Shown: in pieces, positions 63,136 to 64,000 of the stretch
Layout: the number at the start of each line of letters is the position of its first letter
Numbering within the stretch: the first letter of the stretch is position 1
Assembly (NCBI RefSeq): GCF_018860665.1
Contig: NZ_JAHKPK010000022.1
Coordinates: forward strand, 124,001 to 188,000
DNA: 64,000 nucleotides
Direction of reading: 5' to 3'
Source: Pacificibacter marinus
GTDB taxonomy: Bacteria; Pseudomonadota; Alphaproteobacteria; Rhodobacterales; Rhodobacteraceae
Program-made: the position numbers and the translations under genes
Notes under the pieces: generated by a model
What the model saw: only the letters and a program-made list of their open reading frames with translations
Told to the model about the DNA's origin: nothing
The model's database searches: none

Positions 63136-64000
63136 CTGAAATATCATCGGGAAAATCTTTGTCATTGTTGAAGTTGTTCAGATCCCAAAGCATCGTGTCA
63201 AAGAACGCGCTACCAGTCAGATCTGCATTGTTTTCAATCAACGCAATCAGGCCATCCTCACCCAACATGCCATTTGCACCATCAGGGCATTCGGTAACAC
63301 CGTCAGACAGTAAAATGATCCTTTCTCCCGTCGAAATCTGAATTTCGAAATCATCAAACGATGCATCTGGAATCAAGCCAACCGGCAATCCCCCGACTCC
63401 GAAATACTCAACAGTTCCCTCTTTGCGTTGAATCGCGGGATGGGGATGGCCACACTGAGTCATAACAAACTTGCCATTTGTCCGGTCAAAATGCCCCAAA
63501 ATCATTGTGAAATAAAGATCCGTCTCCATTTCTTTCAGCATCAAAGTATTGAGCGCCTTTGCCACTTCTGCAGGAGATTTGGCTATATGAGTGCCGTCTT
63601 CGGACTGCGTAATGGCAAGATTTTGATCAGACGTAGATCCCGTCAAATAGGCTGCAAGACGTGCCGTCATAAGTGCCGAGGCAACACCATGACCAGATAC
63701 ATCTATTGAAAACACACCAAACTGATTGTCATTTATAGGAAAAAACCCAACAAGATCGCCACCAACATGGCCGCTCGGTCGTAACAAAAGCGAGACCTGA
63801 GCCGTATCAAAATCTTTGAAGCGGTCTTTTACAAGCGATTGTTGCAGTTTGCGCGCCTCAACCAAATCACGATCAAGCGAATCATAAAGCCCAGAAATTT
63901 CCTGTAATGTTGAAGTGACCAGTTCATTTTTTGCAGACAGTTCACGCTGCATGCGCAAGATACGTTCCCCCGCACGGATACGCGCCAAAAGTTCATCGCC
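63098..64000 (-). CDS. Response regulator/SpoIIE-type protein phosphatase, C-terminal part (cut by window edge)
   Basis: The frame runs through the right edge of the window, so only the last 301 codons are present. The visible N-terminal bit (GDELLARIRAGERILRMQRE) looks like the end of a receiver domain, followed by a coiled-coil linker (about 15-60) and a PP2C-like SpoIIE phosphatase domain: SLLLRPSGHVGGDLVGFFPI, FSIDVSGHGVASALMTARLA and ILLSDGVTECPDGANGM. It would control an anti-sigma-antagonist pathway. Convergent with the NUDIX gene. Confidence 0.85.
   Translation of the reverse strand, partial: GDELLARIRAGERILRMQRELSAKNELVTSTLQEISGLYDSLDRDLVEARKLQQSLVKDRFKDFDTAQVSLLLRPSGHVGGDLVGFFPINDNQFGVFSIDVSGHGVASALMTARLAAYLTGSTSDQNLAITQSEDGTHIAKSPAEVAKALNTLMLKEMETDLYFTMILGHFDRTNGKFVMTQCGHPHPAIQRKEGTVEYFGVGGLPVGLIPDASFDDFEIQISTGERIILLSDGVTECPDGANGMLGEDGLIALIENNADLTGSAFFDTMLWDLNNFNNDKDFPDDISAILLEYTGPSTQ

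Noticed and set aside
1-64000. Mobile element, prophage, CRISPR array, toxin-antitoxin or defence system
   Set aside because: No repeat array, transposase, integrase, terminal inverted repeats or defence-type gene found; gene order is housekeeping throughout.

Overview
The window is a gene-dense chromosomal segment of an alphaproteobacterium, almost certainly a marine Rhodobacterales (Roseobacter group). Pointers to this are the PetP/PetR regulator pair, an FzlA-type GST protein, an NDUFA9-like SDR, a YlxR-L7Ae fusion, the xseB-ispA-dxs order, and a polysaccharide locus with a NodH-like sulfotransferase and a GT14-type glycosyltransferase. Base composition looks moderate by eye. I see no IS element, prophage, CRISPR array, integrase or rRNA operon; the only tRNA is tRNA-Leu(CAG).

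Layout. 1-9.7 kb: start of a probable AMP nucleosidase gene (cut by the window edge), a YeeZ-like SDR, xseB-ispA-dxs (isoprenoid precursors), petP-petR, ilvE, a membrane-anchored unknown, and mtgA-fzlA-queG. 9.7-18 kb: gltD-gltB, uppP, NDUFA9-like SDR. 18-23.1 kb: tRNA-Leu, rnd, then kdsD-lptC-lptA-lptB-hpf-ptsN (Kdo supply, LPS transport, ribosome hibernation, nitrogen PTS). 23.1-33.1 kb: surface polysaccharide region: sulfotransferase, GT14 glycosyltransferase, two related family-2-type glycosyltransferases, galE, galU, kdsB-like, cysQ, and a divergent ABC-2 permease. 33.1-37.5 kb: dnaK-dnaJ behind a good RpoH-type promoter, then radC. 37.4-45 kb: a PstS-OmpA fusion, secA, a parvulin, argJ, mutT, and an unlisted 41-residue small ORF. 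45-50.6 kb: rimP-nusA-ylxR-infB, with a promoter followed by an intrinsic terminator in its leader. 50.6-64 kb: pip, ubiG, marR-nitrilase-grxC, comF, a BioC/NDUFAF5-like methyltransferase, hemH, two L,D-transpeptidases around a CAP lipoprotein, an hslO-nudix-cca-rRNA methyltransferase operon, a second NUDIX gene, and the 3' part of a SpoIIE-type phosphatase gene.

Most content is conserved housekeeping. The most unusual parts are: (a) the polysaccharide region, where a PAPS-type sulfotransferase, a PAP phosphatase (CysQ), a CMP-Kdo synthetase and an export permease suggest a sulfated, possibly Kdo-linked surface glycan; (b) the 41-aa ORF at 44793-44918 with its own Shine-Dalgarno and terminator; (c) the terminator-in-leader arrangement before rimP-nusA-infB; (d) a perfect TGTGA-N6-TCACA dyad at the start of the export permease gene. 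Functions come from motif recognition in the translated sequence; no database search was run.
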